This document shows positions 11,126 through 23,365 of a stretch of 64,000 nt of DNA, piece after piece; position 1 is the first letter of the stretch; each line of letters starts with the position of its first letter. Source of the stretch: Buxus sempervirens (Eukaryota > Streptophyta > Magnoliopsida > Buxales > Buxaceae). The stretch covers positions 12,327,402 to 12,391,401 of the forward strand of contig OX387183.1 of assembly GCA_947561395.2 (NCBI GenBank). Reading direction: 5' to 3'. Under the pieces are notes generated by a model. The model was not told the DNA's origin, ran no database searches, and was given only the letters and a program-made list of their open reading frames with translations. The position numbers and the translations under genes are program-made.

Positions 11126-12348
11126 TGTAAGTGTGAAAACTCACACTCCTTATATGGAAAATGTTTGACAAATTATATCCTCTAATAATCTTCAAGATGT
11201 GCAGAATCAAAATATAAATTCTATGAATTTAGTAAAGAGGAAAGTGAGGCTGCTACACAGCTACCACGCCGCTGGTAGCTCAAGGAAGTGTAAAGATTTC
11301 TAAAGAAAGAACATTTCGTAAAGGCACCTGCAAGGAACAACGCCGCTGCCACTCCGCTGGTAGCACAGAAGTGAAATAGCACTTTGAAAGTAAAGCACGC
11401 GTACCAGCTTCATAAGGCGACGCCGACACGCCGCTGGTAGCGCAGAGCAAGATTGAAGATCTACAAATCAGCTGTGCACATGCCGCGTTCCCTCCCGCTA
11501 GCAGCACTCTGGCAGCGCGCCCATACCTGAGTCTATTTGGATTTGAGCGGGATTGAGTTCGCTTCCAGCCGTCTACCCCGATCGCGCCACGACGCCACCA
11601 GCGCTCGACGCGATCTGAGATTTCTTCTTTAAATAGACGAGCTGTATTCTTTTTGGAAAGACTTTTTTCTTTTGATTAATCGGTTGTGGATCTTGAGGTG
11701 TTCGAGATTCATTCAATTGATCTTTAGAGAGTCGGTGATCGAGTGAGGGGGAGATCTGAGAGAGATCACCTGGAATTGAAGGTTGAGGATTCTTCTTCAG
11801 TTCGGAACTTCACTTGATCGTGAGATCTCCTGGATTGGTGATCGACCTTGTTTGATGCATAGGTGGATTCCTATTACATTGGATCATCTCAGTGGACTCT
11901 GAGGTGATTGTCACGATCTGGATTGATCGTGAATTGCAGCTTGTGGATTCAAGCTGTGTTGCAGTTCGTGGATTCGAATTGTAGATCTGGATTGATCGTC
12001 ACTTGCAGCTTGTGGATTCAAGCTGTGTTGCAGTTCGTGGATTCGAGCTGTGGATCTGGATAGATCGTCTATTGCAACTTGTGGATTCAAGTTGTGCTAC
12101 AGTTCGTGGATTCGAGCTGTGGATTGCTGTTGAGTAAGTTCAATTGTAAAGGTTAAGTGTGTCTTCCTTTGTAATTGACTTTCATTCAATAGTGGAGATT
12201 CTAAGGGTTAGTCGCCTCATATAGACTCGAGGTTTTTCCTGGATCTGGATTCAGGTTTCCTCGTATAATCTCTGTGTGTTGTTTCGGCATTGTTAAGTTC
12301 TTAATTGTTGTAGATCGTGGACCTTTAGAGTAGTCCTCTACTCTTTCA
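11126..12348 (+). repeat. 5' LTR of the SIRE-type element
   Basis: It begins TGTAAGTGTG and ends CTCTTTCA. U3 contains several short hairpins built on GCTACC/GGTAGC or GCTGCC/GGCAGC (about 11260-11515), then a TATA-like TTTAAATAGA (11628-11637). About three tandem copies of a ~70-bp unit lie at 11903-12130 ('gcttgtggattcaagctg' and 'gcagttcgtggattcga'). Confidence 0.95.
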
Positions 12349-12350
12349 AT

Positions 12351-12362
12351 TGGTATCAGAGC
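12351..12362 (+). other. Primer-binding site (initiator tRNA-Met)
   Basis: TGGTATCAGAGC lies two bases after the LTR end. It matches the complement of the 3' end of plant initiator tRNA-Met, the usual primer for Copia minus-strand synthesis. Confidence 0.95.
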
Positions 12363-12408
12363 CTATTCACTTTGAATTGCTATACAAAGTGTGATCTAGA
12401 TCTATAGC

Positions 12409-15400
12409 ATGGACTTTGGAAAAGAAGGAGGATCTGCCTCTAGACCTCCATTATTCGAAGGTAACAATTATTCTTACTGGAAAGCAAGAATGAGAGCTTA
12501 CCTGAAATCTATCGATGAGCGTGTCTGGCTCTCGGTATGTAATGGTTATCATCCACTTGAGATCACAACAGAAGGAGGTGTTGTGATGCCTAAACCTCTT
12601 GATCAGTGGAGTAAAGCTGAATCTGATCTATGTGGATGGAACAACAAGGCAATGAATGGCTTATTTTGTGCTGTAAGTGTTGAGGAATTCAGGAGAATTT
12701 CCTCATGTGAAGTTGGTAAGGAAGCTTGGGACATTCTTGAGGTCACTCATGAAGGAACCTCAGCTATCAAGTTGTCTAGACTTCAAAGACTTACTACATC
12801 TTTCGAAACTCTATACATGAAAGATGATGAGTCTTTTGATGAATTTTATGCTAGACTCTCAGATATTGTTAATTCGAGTTTTAACCTTGGAGAAAAGATC
12901 TTTACATCTAAGGTTGTTAGAGAAATCTTGAGATCTTTGCCTGAAAAATTCAGACCAAAAGTTACTGCCATTCAAGAGGCAAAAGATGTGGATACCATGA
13001 GAATTGAAGATCTGGTAGGATCTTTACAGACTTATGAGCTAGATCTGAATATTCCTAAAAGGAGTAAAGGAATAGCTCTAAAATCTGTAAATAATGAAGA
13101 ATCAGATAATTCTGATGTAGATATGGATGAATTAGTTCTCTTAGCTAAAAAGTTCAAGAGAATGTTTAAAAAGAGACAATCTAATCCTTTATCATCCATG
13201 GACAGATCTAATAGGAGATCTGATAAGAAAATTTCTGATCTAAGAAAGGAGAAGAAATTTTCTCAGAATGATGAAGTTCAATGTTATAAATGTAGAGGAT
13301 TTGGACATGTTGCTTCTGATTGTCCCTCAAAGGATAAAAAGAAAAAGACAAATTATCAGGTTACTTGGGATGATAGTAATACTGATAATTCTTCACAATC
13401 AGATGAGGATATTTCTGCTAATTTTACTGCTTTCAATTCCTTTTACTCATCTTATTTTGGTAGTTCAATCTCTGGCATTGCAGGAGATAATAAAGAGACT
13501 TTATCAGATGATGAAGAAGAATTACAAGAAGCCTACAATCAGCTCTATAAGGAATTCAATAGAGCTCAGAAGAAAGTCAAGAAACTGAGTAAAAAATTGA
13601 AGGAATCAGAAACAGAGAAAAATAAAGCTCTTGCAGAAATAGATTCAATAAACAAGAAGTTACTTGAAAGACATGCCAAAGAAAATTTTCTAGTAACTTC
13701 TTTGACTGAAAAAACTGAAAAATTAAAAGAAAAGGAAGCTCAGATTTCTGCACTTCAAGGTAAAGTTATTGAACTTGAGAAATTGTCAAATTCAATCACT
13801 TCTAATGCTTCAAATTCTTCTGCAGGAAATCATCAAATTGATGAGGAATCAACTTCAAAGGAAGTTCCTAAGAGCTCAAATTCTGCTGAAAAGAGAATGA
13901 GTGTAAGTAATCAAAATAAGGAATTTTCACAGAAAGTTTTTGCTGGAGAAGTAAGCTCAACAGGTAAATCTTCAAAATCTAAATTTGTACAGTTTAGAAA
14001 TACTGTCAAATCTGGAAATTTTGATTCTTCTGAATATAGGTTCATACCTGTGTGCCATCATTGCAATAAAAAAGGTCATATAAGACCAAAGTGTCATATT
14101 TTGCATGGTTTTCCCAAGGGATATTTTGACAATAAGAGGAAAGTAAATCAAAGTCAGTCCTTGGATTTATATAACAGATTTGATTTCTTGTTAAAATTGA
14201 TTGAATCATTAAATAAGGAAGTTACAAATCTGTCAAAGAAACTTCCTTCAAAATCCCAAGTTGTTGATGAAGGTACTTCTCAGAAAACTCATGAAAAACA
14301 GATTTGGGTTAGAAAAGATTCCTTAGTTGCAAATGTGGTTCATATAGCTTTGAAAGTTCATGATGTCAACATGTGGTACTTGGATAGTGGTTGTTCAAGA
14401 CATATGTGTGGACATAAGTCTATGTTTAGTACCTTTGAAGAATATTTTGGTGGAAGTGTAACATTTGGTGATCACTTCTCCAATCAAAGGTAAAGGCACA
14501 GTAACTGGTCCTAATGGAGTGTGTCTAAAAAATGTTTTATTTGTATCTGGTTTGAAGGCAAACTTAATCAGTATTAGCCAGTTATGTGATTCAAGATTGT
14601 TTGTCAATTTTACCAGAAAAGAATGTAAAATTTTGGATAATTCTGGTAGAACTGTTCTTATAGGTGTAAGAACAAGTGACAATTGTTATGGAATCATTAG
14701 AAACAATGAAAAAATTTTAAAATCTTCTATATGCAATGAAATTGATTTGTGACATAGAAGACTTGGTCACATTAACTATAGAGATTTGTCAAAAATCTCT
14801 AAGTCTGAATTGGTTAGAGGAATTCCCAAGTTTGGGAACAATAAAAAGAAAGGAATGTGTGGTCCTTGCAATCAAGGAAAGCAAATCAAAGCCACACACA
14901 AGAAAACCAACATTGTAGGAACCTCTAGACCATTAGAACTGATTCATATGGACTTGATGGGACCTACAAAGACTGAAAGTCTTGGAGGAAAGAGGTATAT
15001 CTTTGTTGCTGTAGATGACTACAGTAGATACACCTGGGTAAATTTTCTAAGAGAAAAATCTGAATGTTTTGGTTGCTTTAAACAATTGTGCTGTCAAATT
15101 CAAGTTGAAAAGAACTTGCAAATAGGGAGGATTGTTACAATAAGATCTGATCATGGGACAGAATTTGAAAATCAGATGTTTTCCAAATTCTGTGAAGAAC
15201 AAGGAATTAAACATGAATTTTCTGCTCCTAAGACTCCACAGCAAAATGGAGTTGTGGAAAGGAAAAACAGAGTTTTGCAAGAAATGGCTAGAACCATGAT
15301 GATAGCCAAGAAAGTGTCAACAAAATTCTGGGCTGAAGCAATAAATACTGCCTGTTATATAAGTAACAGAGTATATGTCAGATCTGGGTGGAAACAAACT

Positions 15401-17329
15401 CCTTATGAAATTTGGAAAGGAAAACAGCCAAACTTGAAATATTTTAGAGTCTTTGGAAGTAAATGCTATATCCTAAGGGACAGAGAAAATCTAGGAAAAT
15501 TTGATTCTAGAAGTGATGAAGGAATTTTTCTAGGATATTCTTCTTCAAGTAGAGCATACAGAGTTTTTAACTTGCAAAAATCTGTTGTAATGGAGTCTAT
15601 TAATGTGTTAATAGATGATGAAGGAATTGACTGTGAATTTTTGCAGGTTGTAGATGAAGAGGATGAAATCAGAGATGCTTCCTCAAGCAATGAAGTTGTT
15701 CCTCTGACAAAAACTCTCAAAGATCACCCAACTGAGCAAATTGTTGGAAATATTTCAGATGGTGTAAGAACAAGACATCAATTACATAATGAGGTAAGAT
15801 TTTCTTCTTATCTATCTCAATTTGAGCCAAAATCTTATAAAGATGCCTTGTTGGATGAATCTTGGTTAAATGCTATGCATGAAGAACTAAACCAATTTAC
15901 TAGAAACAATGTATGGGAATTTGTTGAAAGACCCTCTGATCTGAATGTGATAGGAACCAAATGGATTTTTAAGAACAAATCTGATGAGAATGGGATTGTA
16001 ACCAGAAATAAAGCTAGGCTTGTTGCTCAGGGATACACCCAAGTAGAAGGAATAGATTTTGATGAAACCTTTGCTCCTGTAGCTAGGTTAGAATCAATCA
16101 GATTACTTTTGTCTATTGCATGCTATTTGAAGTTTAAACTGTTTCAAATGGATATTAAGAGTGCATTCTTGAATGGATATTTGAATGAAGAGATTTATGT
16201 AGAGCAACCTAAAGGATTTGAGGACACAAATCATCCTAAACATGTTTATAAGCTGAACAAGGCCTTATATGGACTCAAACAAGCTCCTAGAGCTTGGTAT
16301 GAGAGACTCACCTCTTTCTTACTTGAATCTGGTTTTATGAGAGCAAATGTGGATAAAACTCTTTTTATTCAAAGAGAGTCCAAGCATATTTTGATTGCTC
16401 AAATCTATGTTGATGACATAGTGTTTGGATCTACTTCTGAAAATCATGCTCACTCCTTTGGAGACTTAATGAAGAGTGAATTTGAGATGAGTATGATGGG
16501 TGAACTGAATTTTTTCTTAGGACTTCAGATTTATCAATCTCAACAAGGGATTTTTTTCTCTCAAGCAAAATATGCTAGAAATCTAGTCAAGAGATTCAGT
16601 TTAACTCATGCAAAACATGCTAGGACTCCTATGAGTACTAGCTTAAAGCTTGGAAAAGATGAATCTGGTAAGGATATAGACCCTACCTTGTACAGAGGGA
16701 TGATTGGAAGTCTTCTGTACTTAACAGCAAGTAGACCTGATATAAGTTTTAGTGTTGGAGTTTGTGCAAGATATTAGGCTAATCCTAAAGAATCTCATCT
16801 AAATGCTGTGAAAAGGATTATAAAGTATGTAAATGGAACTGTTGATATGGGAATTTGGTTTTCCAAAGAAACAAACCCATATCTTACTGGATACACTGAT
16901 GCTGATTGGGCTGGGTGTATGGATGATAGAAAAAGCACCTCTGGTGGTTGCTTTTATATGGGTAATAACCTCATTGCTTGGTTAAGCAAAAAGCAAAACT
17001 CAGTTTCACTGAGTACAGCTGAAGCAAAGTACATTGCTGCAGGAAGCAGTTGTACTCAACTAATTTGGATGAAACAAATGCTATCTGATTATGGTTTAGA
17101 TCAGGACCAAATGATTCTCTTCTGTGACAATCAGAGTGCCATAAATATTTCCAAAAATCTTGTTCAACACTCAAGGACTAAACATATAGACATCAGGCAT
17201 CACTTTATAAGAGAGTTAATTGAAGACAAAACTGTTATGATTGAATATATATCTACTGAAAAACAGTTAGCTGATATTTTCACTAAACCTTTAGATCAGA
17301 ACAGATTTGAAACTCTTAGGAAACCCTAG
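12409..17329 (+). pseudogene. gag-pol: Copia gag-pol polyprotein with one frameshift and two nonsense codons
   Basis: The ATG at 12409 opens a 694-codon frame. It holds a gag domain, two zinc knuckles (CYKCRGFGHVASDC near residue 291, CHHCNKKGHIRPKC near residue 547) with a lysine/glutamate-rich coiled coil between them, and the protease motif WYLDSGCSRHMC near residue 657. The frame then shifts at about 14470-14485. Integrase ([38 protein letters not shown]), reverse transcriptase ([21 protein letters not shown]) and RNase H ([20 protein letters not shown]) follow. TGA at 14750-14752 falls where the integrase Zn motif has Trp, and TAG at 16775-16777 interrupts the RT-RNase H linker. The frame ends at 17329. 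Every domain is present, but this copy cannot make full-length pol without readthrough. Confidence 0.95.
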
Positions 17330-18594
17330 GAGTATGCTCTCAAAACTGAAAATCAGGTTCTGTTTTGAGTTAATTTAGATGTAAAATGATTTACGTGTCT
17401 GTTCAAAATGAATTTATGTGTTCTTGATACTAAAATCTTAACTCAGGAAGCTTGAGTCTATGCATATTGACAGAAATGTTGTGTTCTCAACTATCATTTT
17501 TGTCTTAAACACCTTTGTGTATTGAAGTTTATTGTGTGTTGAAGCTTGGGATCTATAGGCTATCACCTTTATGAAAAGAAAAGTTTTGGAAATGGCTGCC
17601 ATAGAGATTAGAGTGAAAGCCACTGTAATTCTCAAAAAGAAAAAGAGAAAGAAGGTATATTCTTGAAATGAATTGTAAACTCAGGTTTTTTAAGGGTCAA
17701 TGCCTTCTACAAAAAGAAAAGAAAAAGAGATCAGAAAAGGCTACCTATCTCTGATGTGCGAAAGCCACCAAAATGAAGTTTGGGGTATGTCTATACTTTC
17801 CAAGTATGATTACACTAAAATAGCTTTCCATATGCAAAAAGTGTAAAAGTCAAAAATATTTCACACACTACACAAGCAATGTTTCATTAATATGCGTGTG
17901 TGCTCAATATCTTGAAGAAAATTTATAGTATGAGAAACCATGAAGGAAATTTTGGTCATAGATATGAAATGTGTCACATCTGAATTAACCTTGATAGGTT
18001 CTTCATGATCAGTTTTGTGATAAGTACTTCTTAGATTGAATAAAAGTTGATTATCTGGATGATTTTTAGTTTAGTTAAAATCTTAGCTTTGTGTTTAGAT
18101 GTATGAGTTTTTCATGAAGAATAGTTCAAACTCTTTTTATAAATTTTTGCCTTGTGAGTGTGTTTTTTCTTGTTTGTGCATGTGCACCTTCTACGTCGCT
18201 AGAAGCATGCCGGTAGCTTTCTCCTTTCTTCTTGCTTTGGCACCTGCCCTGTTAAGCGTCGCCGGATGCACGCTGGCAGCGTGTTCTTTTTGTCTATAAA
18301 AAGGTGAAATCTGTTTCACTTTTTTACCTCTGTTTTTTTTTACCTGCGGCTCTCCTCGCTCCTCGCGTCGTGGTCATTCTTTGCCTTCGTGCTTACCTTC
18401 CGTCACCTTGTCCACTGTTCAGGTAAAATTTTTTTACTATCTTCGTCTTGCTTCTTCATTTTTCTTCTTCCTTTTTCAGTGTTCTTCTCTCGTTCTTCCA
18501 AGTTAGGGTTTGGTAGATTGTTCTGTCATTAGGGCTTTGTCGAGCTTTGCTTGTGTTTTTCTCTCTCGTCTATTTCTTTCTGTTTTTTTTCATC
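17330..18594 (+). other. Spacer between pol and the extra ORF, with a promoter-like segment
   Basis: This is non-coding and A-rich. Its last part holds hairpin-type strings related to the LTR's own U3 motif (GCATGCCGGTAGC near 18205; ACGCTGGCAGCGTG near 18270), directly followed by TATAAAAAG at 18295-18303, then a pyrimidine-rich leader up to the ATG at 18595. The combination resembles a second, LTR-like promoter serving the extra ORF; that is inference. Confidence 0.6.
18295..18303 (+). promoter_or_regulatory. TATA box upstream of the extra ORF
   Basis: TATAAAAAG lies 292 bp before the ATG at 18595 and directly downstream of GGCAGC hairpin-like repeats that echo the LTR U3. It is a good plant TATA match. 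Whether it is used is not visible from sequence. Confidence 0.5.
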
Positions 18595-19876
18595 ATGCCT
18601 CCCAAGAAGAAGTCTAGAACTGATTCTCCTTCCACCTCTTCTCCACTAGTAAGATCCTCACCGGTTGTCTCTTCTCCACCGGTGAGACACCCTTCCCCTT
18701 CTCATTCCTCTGAACCATTCCTTGGAAATGGTTTATCTGATTTTAATGAGTTCTTCAAGCATAGGCCACTCCTTTTGGAAAGGGCCATTAAGCTTGATTC
18801 CTTTTCTGAATCTCCTCTCTTCTCATTGTTTTCGGACAATGGTTGGAAAAAATTTGCTTTGATAAGTGGTTTTGCATATCCTGACCTGGTTCGAGAATTC
18901 TATTCGAACCTCCACCATCCTCATCTGGACAATCAAGGCTTTGTCAAAGCCTATGTCAGGGGCATCTCTTTCGACTTCTCGAAAGAGCTTATCTCATCTC
19001 TTCTAGAACTGCCACTTGTTGATTCTCCCTCCTTTGATTTTTTTTTATTCTCACTCTGATCCTCCCATGGAGTCAATCATTTCTTCTCTGATTGTTCAGG
19101 GTGCTCCCACCTCCATAAAAAATAAGCCCAACTATCTTCCTCATGGCTCTCTTCAAGATCTTCTCAGGATCTTGAATCTGTTTGTTTGTGCCTCTCTTGT
19201 TCCCTCAGATCATCATTCTGAGGTTTCTCACTATAGAGCAAGACTCCTTCATGCTCTCTAGAACAGAGACAGTGTCTGTCTACCTTCAATCATCTTCAAT
19301 CAAATCCTTCAGTCTCGGAATTTAAAATCCAAGACTGCTGCTCTTCCATTTGGGATTTTCATCTCTTTCATGTGCATTCACCAGGGGATCTTACCTGATC
19401 CTGTTGAATTGGTCATTCATCCCAAACCTCCCATTGATGCCTCCACCCTCACCCGAAGCAAATGAGCAAATCCTTTTCGGTTGGCTTCTTCTTCGGAGCC
19501 TTCTTCTTCTCCCTCCTCTTTGTCCAGTTCTGATGCTACGGCAATCTTGGACAAATTGAATTCCATGCAAGCCTCCTAGGAGGCTTTCAATTCTGAGGTT
19601 AGGGCTCACATGCTCATGATGAGCATGTTCAAATCAGAGACCCAGGAGAAGCTTGCAAAGGATGTTGACTTTGCTTGTGGCGAGGTGCAAAGGGATGTTG
19701 CTGCTCAGCAACGAATGCAAAACGAAGCTGATCATTTTCTGAGCAGCATTCGAAGAACTCAGCTGGAGATGGATCACAAGCTCTGTTGGTTGCACTCTCA
19801 GTCCCAAGATGCTTATCGGCATTACTCCAGAACTTGGGATCCGAAACCTCCTTCCAGAAAGGGGGAGTCATTTTGA
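18595..19876 (+). pseudogene. Extra 3' ORF with plant-transposon-protein domain, broken
   Basis: It starts MPPKKKSRTDS, a lysine-rich, possibly nuclear-targeting start, followed by a Ser/Pro-rich stretch. The conserved block around 18760-19010 (NGW...YPDLVREFYSNLH...YVRGI) matches the equivalent ORF of the second SIRE-type element (58269-57134), and a C-terminal coiled-coil-like segment ends at 19876. I recognise it as the 'putative plant transposon protein' family found after pol in SIRE-like elements. It has been called env-like elsewhere, but I see no signal peptide or membrane span. Lesions: a frameshift in a T run near 19040, TAG at 19259-19261, TGA near 19467 and TAG at 19577-19579. The biological role is unknown. 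Confidence 0.75.
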
Positions 19877-20201
19877 TGATGTTGCTGCTGGTGCTGGTTG
19901 ATGGTTGATGGTTGCTGGTTGAGGATCATCAAGTTGTTTTTGTGGTTTGTTCTGTTGGTCTGTGTCTTTTTTTTTGGTTGGTTTTTGGGGTTTCTGGATG
20001 TAGGTTTACGGGGGAGTTTTTTTGTTTGGCTGAATGTGTATATATTTGCTGAACACTGTATATTTCGTCTGAATACTGTATATTGTCTCTTGAAATGAAT
20101 GAAAATCTGTGTTCCCTCTTATTATTGTGTTTTGAATGTTTAAATGGAATTCAATATCTGAATTTGATAATAAGCATGTAAGTTTGTTGTCAGGCATTTG
20201 C

Positions 20202-20213
20202 CAAGTGGGAGAT
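20202..20213 (+). other. Polypurine tract
   Basis: AAGTGGGAGAT immediately precedes the 3' LTR. It is the expected plus-strand primer and fixes the LTR start at 20214. Confidence 0.9.
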
Positions 20214-21436
20214 TGTAACTGTGATAACTCACACTCCTTATATGGCAAATGTTTGACAAATTATATCCTCTAATAATCTTCAAGATGTGCAGAATCAAAA
20301 TATAAATTCTATGAATTTAGTAAAGAGGAAAGTGAGGCTGCCACACAGCTACCACGCCGCTGGTAGCTCAAGGAAGTGTAAAGATTTCTAAAGAAAGAAC
20401 ATTTCGTAAAGGCACCTGCAAGGAACAATGCTGCTGCCACTCCGCTGGCAGCGCAGAAGTGAAATAGCACTTTGAAAGTAAAGCACGCGTACCAGCTTCG
20501 TAAGGCGACGCCGACACGCCGCTGGTAGCGCAGAGCAAGATTGAAGATCTACAAATCAGCTGTGCACATGCCGCGTTCCCTCCCGCTAGCAGCGCTCTGG
20601 CAGCGCGCCCATACCTGAGTCTATTTGGATTTGAGCGGGATTGAGTTCGCTTCCAGCCGTCTACCCCGATCGCGCCACGACGCCACCAGCGCTCGACGCG
20701 ATTTGAGATTTCTTCTTTAAATAGACGAGCTGTATTCTTTTTGGAAAGACTTTTTTCTTTTGATTAATCGGTTGTGGATCTTGAGGTGTTCGAGATTCAT
20801 TCAATTGATCTTTAGAGAGTCGGTGATCGAGTGAGGGGGAGATCTGAGAGAGATCACCTGGAATTGAAGGTTGAGGATTCTTCTTCAGTTCGGAACTTCA
20901 CTTGATCGTGAGATCTCCTGGATTGGTGATCGACCTTGTTTGATGCATAGGTGGATTCCTATTACATTGGATCATCTCAGTGGACTCTGAGGTGATTGTC
21001 ACGATCTGGATTGATCGTGAATTGCAGCTTGTGGATTCAAGCTGTGTTGCAGTTCGTGGATTCGAATTGTAGATCTGGATTGATCGTCACTTGCAGCTTG
21101 TGGATTCAAGCTGTGTTGCAGTTCGTGGATTCGAGCTGTGGATCTGGATAGATCGTCTATTGCAACTTGTGGATTCAAGTTGTGCTACAGTTCGTGGATT
21201 CGAGCTGTGGATTGCTGTTGAGTAAGTTCAATTGTAAAGGTTAAGTGTGTCTTCCTTTGTAATTGACTTTCATTCAATAGTGGAGATTCTAAGGGTTAGT
21301 CGCCTCATATAGACTCGAGGTTTTTCCTGGATCTGGATTCAGGTTTCCTCGTATAATCTCTGTGTGTTGTTTCCGCATTGTTAAGTTCTTAATTGTTGTA
21401 GATCGTGGACCTTTAGAGTAGTCCTCTACTCTTTCA
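20214..21436 (+). repeat. 3' LTR of the SIRE-type element
   Basis: Same length (1,223 bp) and features as the 5' LTR, including the ~70-bp tandem repeat (about 20991-21218) and TATA-like sequence (about 20716). Differences visible by eye include 20219, the TGGCAA/TGGAAA site, and several CpG sites in the GCTGG(T/C)AGC motifs. Confidence 0.95.
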
Positions 21437-23018
21437 AAAACCTTGAAAAAGGACAAATATATGATATCTTCACATGAAAATCCAAATTAATTCCAGATCT
21501 TCTTTTATGTTAATATCACTTCTGGAATATCACAAAAAGATGGAAATCACAGCAAAAGTTGCACAAAACCAAGTTGAGGCAAATCCGGGAAATTTGGTAA
21601 AAAGTAAGGCCATTTCTCTTGAAATTAATCAAATCCAATTTTAAATTAAATCAAACCAAATCCATTTGAAAGATTAGGGTAAACAATAGTCTCATGCAAA
21701 ATTTCAATTAATTCCGGTTGAAATTCTAAGAGTTATGGCTCTTTTAAAGTTGCTGCCGAAGAAAATCAAAAGTAGCAAGTAGGCAACTTTGGAAAATCAC
21801 CTAGAAAAATCTACTCCATAGAAATCCGTGAATTTCGTGTCAATGAAGTCTGTATGGCCATCTTTCAAAGGAAACTAGCCTCATACAAAAACTCATTCGG
21901 ATGTGCCTTGGGTGACTTCCCGAACAGGCCCCGAGGATCACAGATTGACCCAGAAAAGTGCTGTTGAGCAGTTCTGAGTAAATCTGCTCTCTACGACACA
22001 ATTTAAATCCAAAAAATATGAAACCAATTGGAGTTAAAAATAAACTCATAAAGGAGTGTCCAGAAACAAAAATCACTTGAATCGGATTTAAAACGAACAC
22101 ATGGTGCTCCGTCGAAGTGACAAGTTCCGTATTTAAACCTGAACTGACCAATAAATTTCGACAGAGAGGTGTCAAAAATATGCTTGATAGAAATCAACGA
22201 AATTTGGTAGGTATAAACTAGACAGCCTCACCTTTCCCATGGTTTTAGAATCACGCCAAAATTCATCCAGATGATGAAGTTATGAGTGTCCGAAGTCAGG
22301 GTACAATTGCTGTCAAGTAAAAGCCTATTTTGAGTAAAAACAATGCAAAACTGTGACAAAGTGTGTGCAATTCGTGTAAGATGAACACAAAACCTTTAAA
22401 ACTCATTTAAAGATATTCTAGAATTGATTGAGGCCATTTATTTGAGATTTATCACAATGAATGTAATAAATCCCCAAATGTGAGCCTATCTCGCCAAAAT
22501 TGTGCTATGTATGTGCAAGTGTGAAAAACCATACAAGATCAATACAAACACATAGCATGCATACATATTCATCAAAATAAGGTTCTAAAACAACCTAGGG
22601 TTCCGTTCCATTATCGTTTCCCTTTGTTCTCTCTCCCCGTTAAACACGGTTCTTCAAGATAATCAAGGGTACTTTGAATATGAAACGGTTTACAATCAAT
22701 CAAAAGGCTTATGCAAGTTAGGGTTCTAGTACTAGGGTCAATCCCAAGTCTCGTTTCTCCTAGATCCCGCCTCCATGTTTTACGGCTAGGGGGAGTCTCG
22801 AGATACTTTGAGCTGGGGAAGGATTTTCACACACAAAGAAGGCTTTATTCTACAGAAAGGTAGAAGAAGAGATCTAGATCTAGGAATGTAAATACAGAAA
22901 AATAAAGGAGGGTTGAGGCTTACCTGGGGTTCTGGAAGCAATCCGGCAGCGGTTCCCTTCTTCACTTAGAGCTCTTGGATCTCCAACTTCTTGGCCATTT
23001 GCTTAAGGAGGAGCCTCC

Positions 23019-23026
23019 TATTTATA
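23019..23026 (-). promoter_or_regulatory. TATA box of the split solo LTR
   Basis: In sense (minus strand) the sequence reads GCCTATAAATAGG, a consensus plant TATA box. Identical TATAAATA boxes occur in the solo LTRs at 34478, 41099 and 53611, which supports all four as LTR promoters. Confidence 0.75.
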
Positions 23027-23181
23027 GGCAAAGGCTAGGGTTGATGGTAGACACAACTTAATGTCTAGAGCCCATCAACCTTAACCCTAGGGCTGTTTCT
23101 GAGATTTCCCCTCATTTAATGAGGGATATGATGGTAAAAAGTGATTTCTCTCGGAAAACCCTAATTTTTGAGCAAAACTTA

Positions 23182-23325
23182 TGTATCCGGCATATTAAGC
23201 CGGATACACAAGGGCCTTAATGTATCCGGCATATAATGCCGGATACACTAAAGCTTTCTTGTATTCGGCATTTTCCATCGGATACAAAGAAAGGTACTTG
23301 TATCCGGTCTGAGTTGCCGGATACA
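23182..23325 (-). repeat. Palindrome array: four 27-bp units at exact 39-bp spacing
   Basis: Units start at 23182, 23221, 23260 and 23299, exactly 39 bp apart. Arms are TGTATCCGGCA / TGCCGGATACA, with decay in units 3 and 4. The spacers are not repeats. It lies about 155-300 bp upstream (sense) of the TATA box. Confidence 0.9.
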
Positions 23326-23365
23326 AAGAAAAAAGCCTTTTTTCCAAATTTTAACACAGGCAATA

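Larger units (their letters stand above)
11126..21436 (+). mobile_element. SIRE/Maximus-type Ty1-copia retrotransposon
   Basis: A 10,311-bp element with two LTRs of 1,223 bp (11126-12348 and 20214-21436), flanked by duplications AAAAC (11121-11125 and 21437-21441). The order is LTR, primer site, gag-pol, long spacer, extra ORF, polypurine tract, LTR. I count about 13 differences between the LTRs by eye, close to 1%, so this is the youngest insertion in the nest. Lineage is inferred from the two-knuckle gag, the long spacer and the third ORF. It inserted about 330 bp from the sense 3' end of the solo LTR. Confidence 0.95.

Noticed and set aside
18595-19876. Calling the extra SIRE-type ORF a retroviral envelope
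   Set aside because: No signal peptide, membrane anchor or fusion-like segment is visible in this ORF or its relative at 57134-58269.
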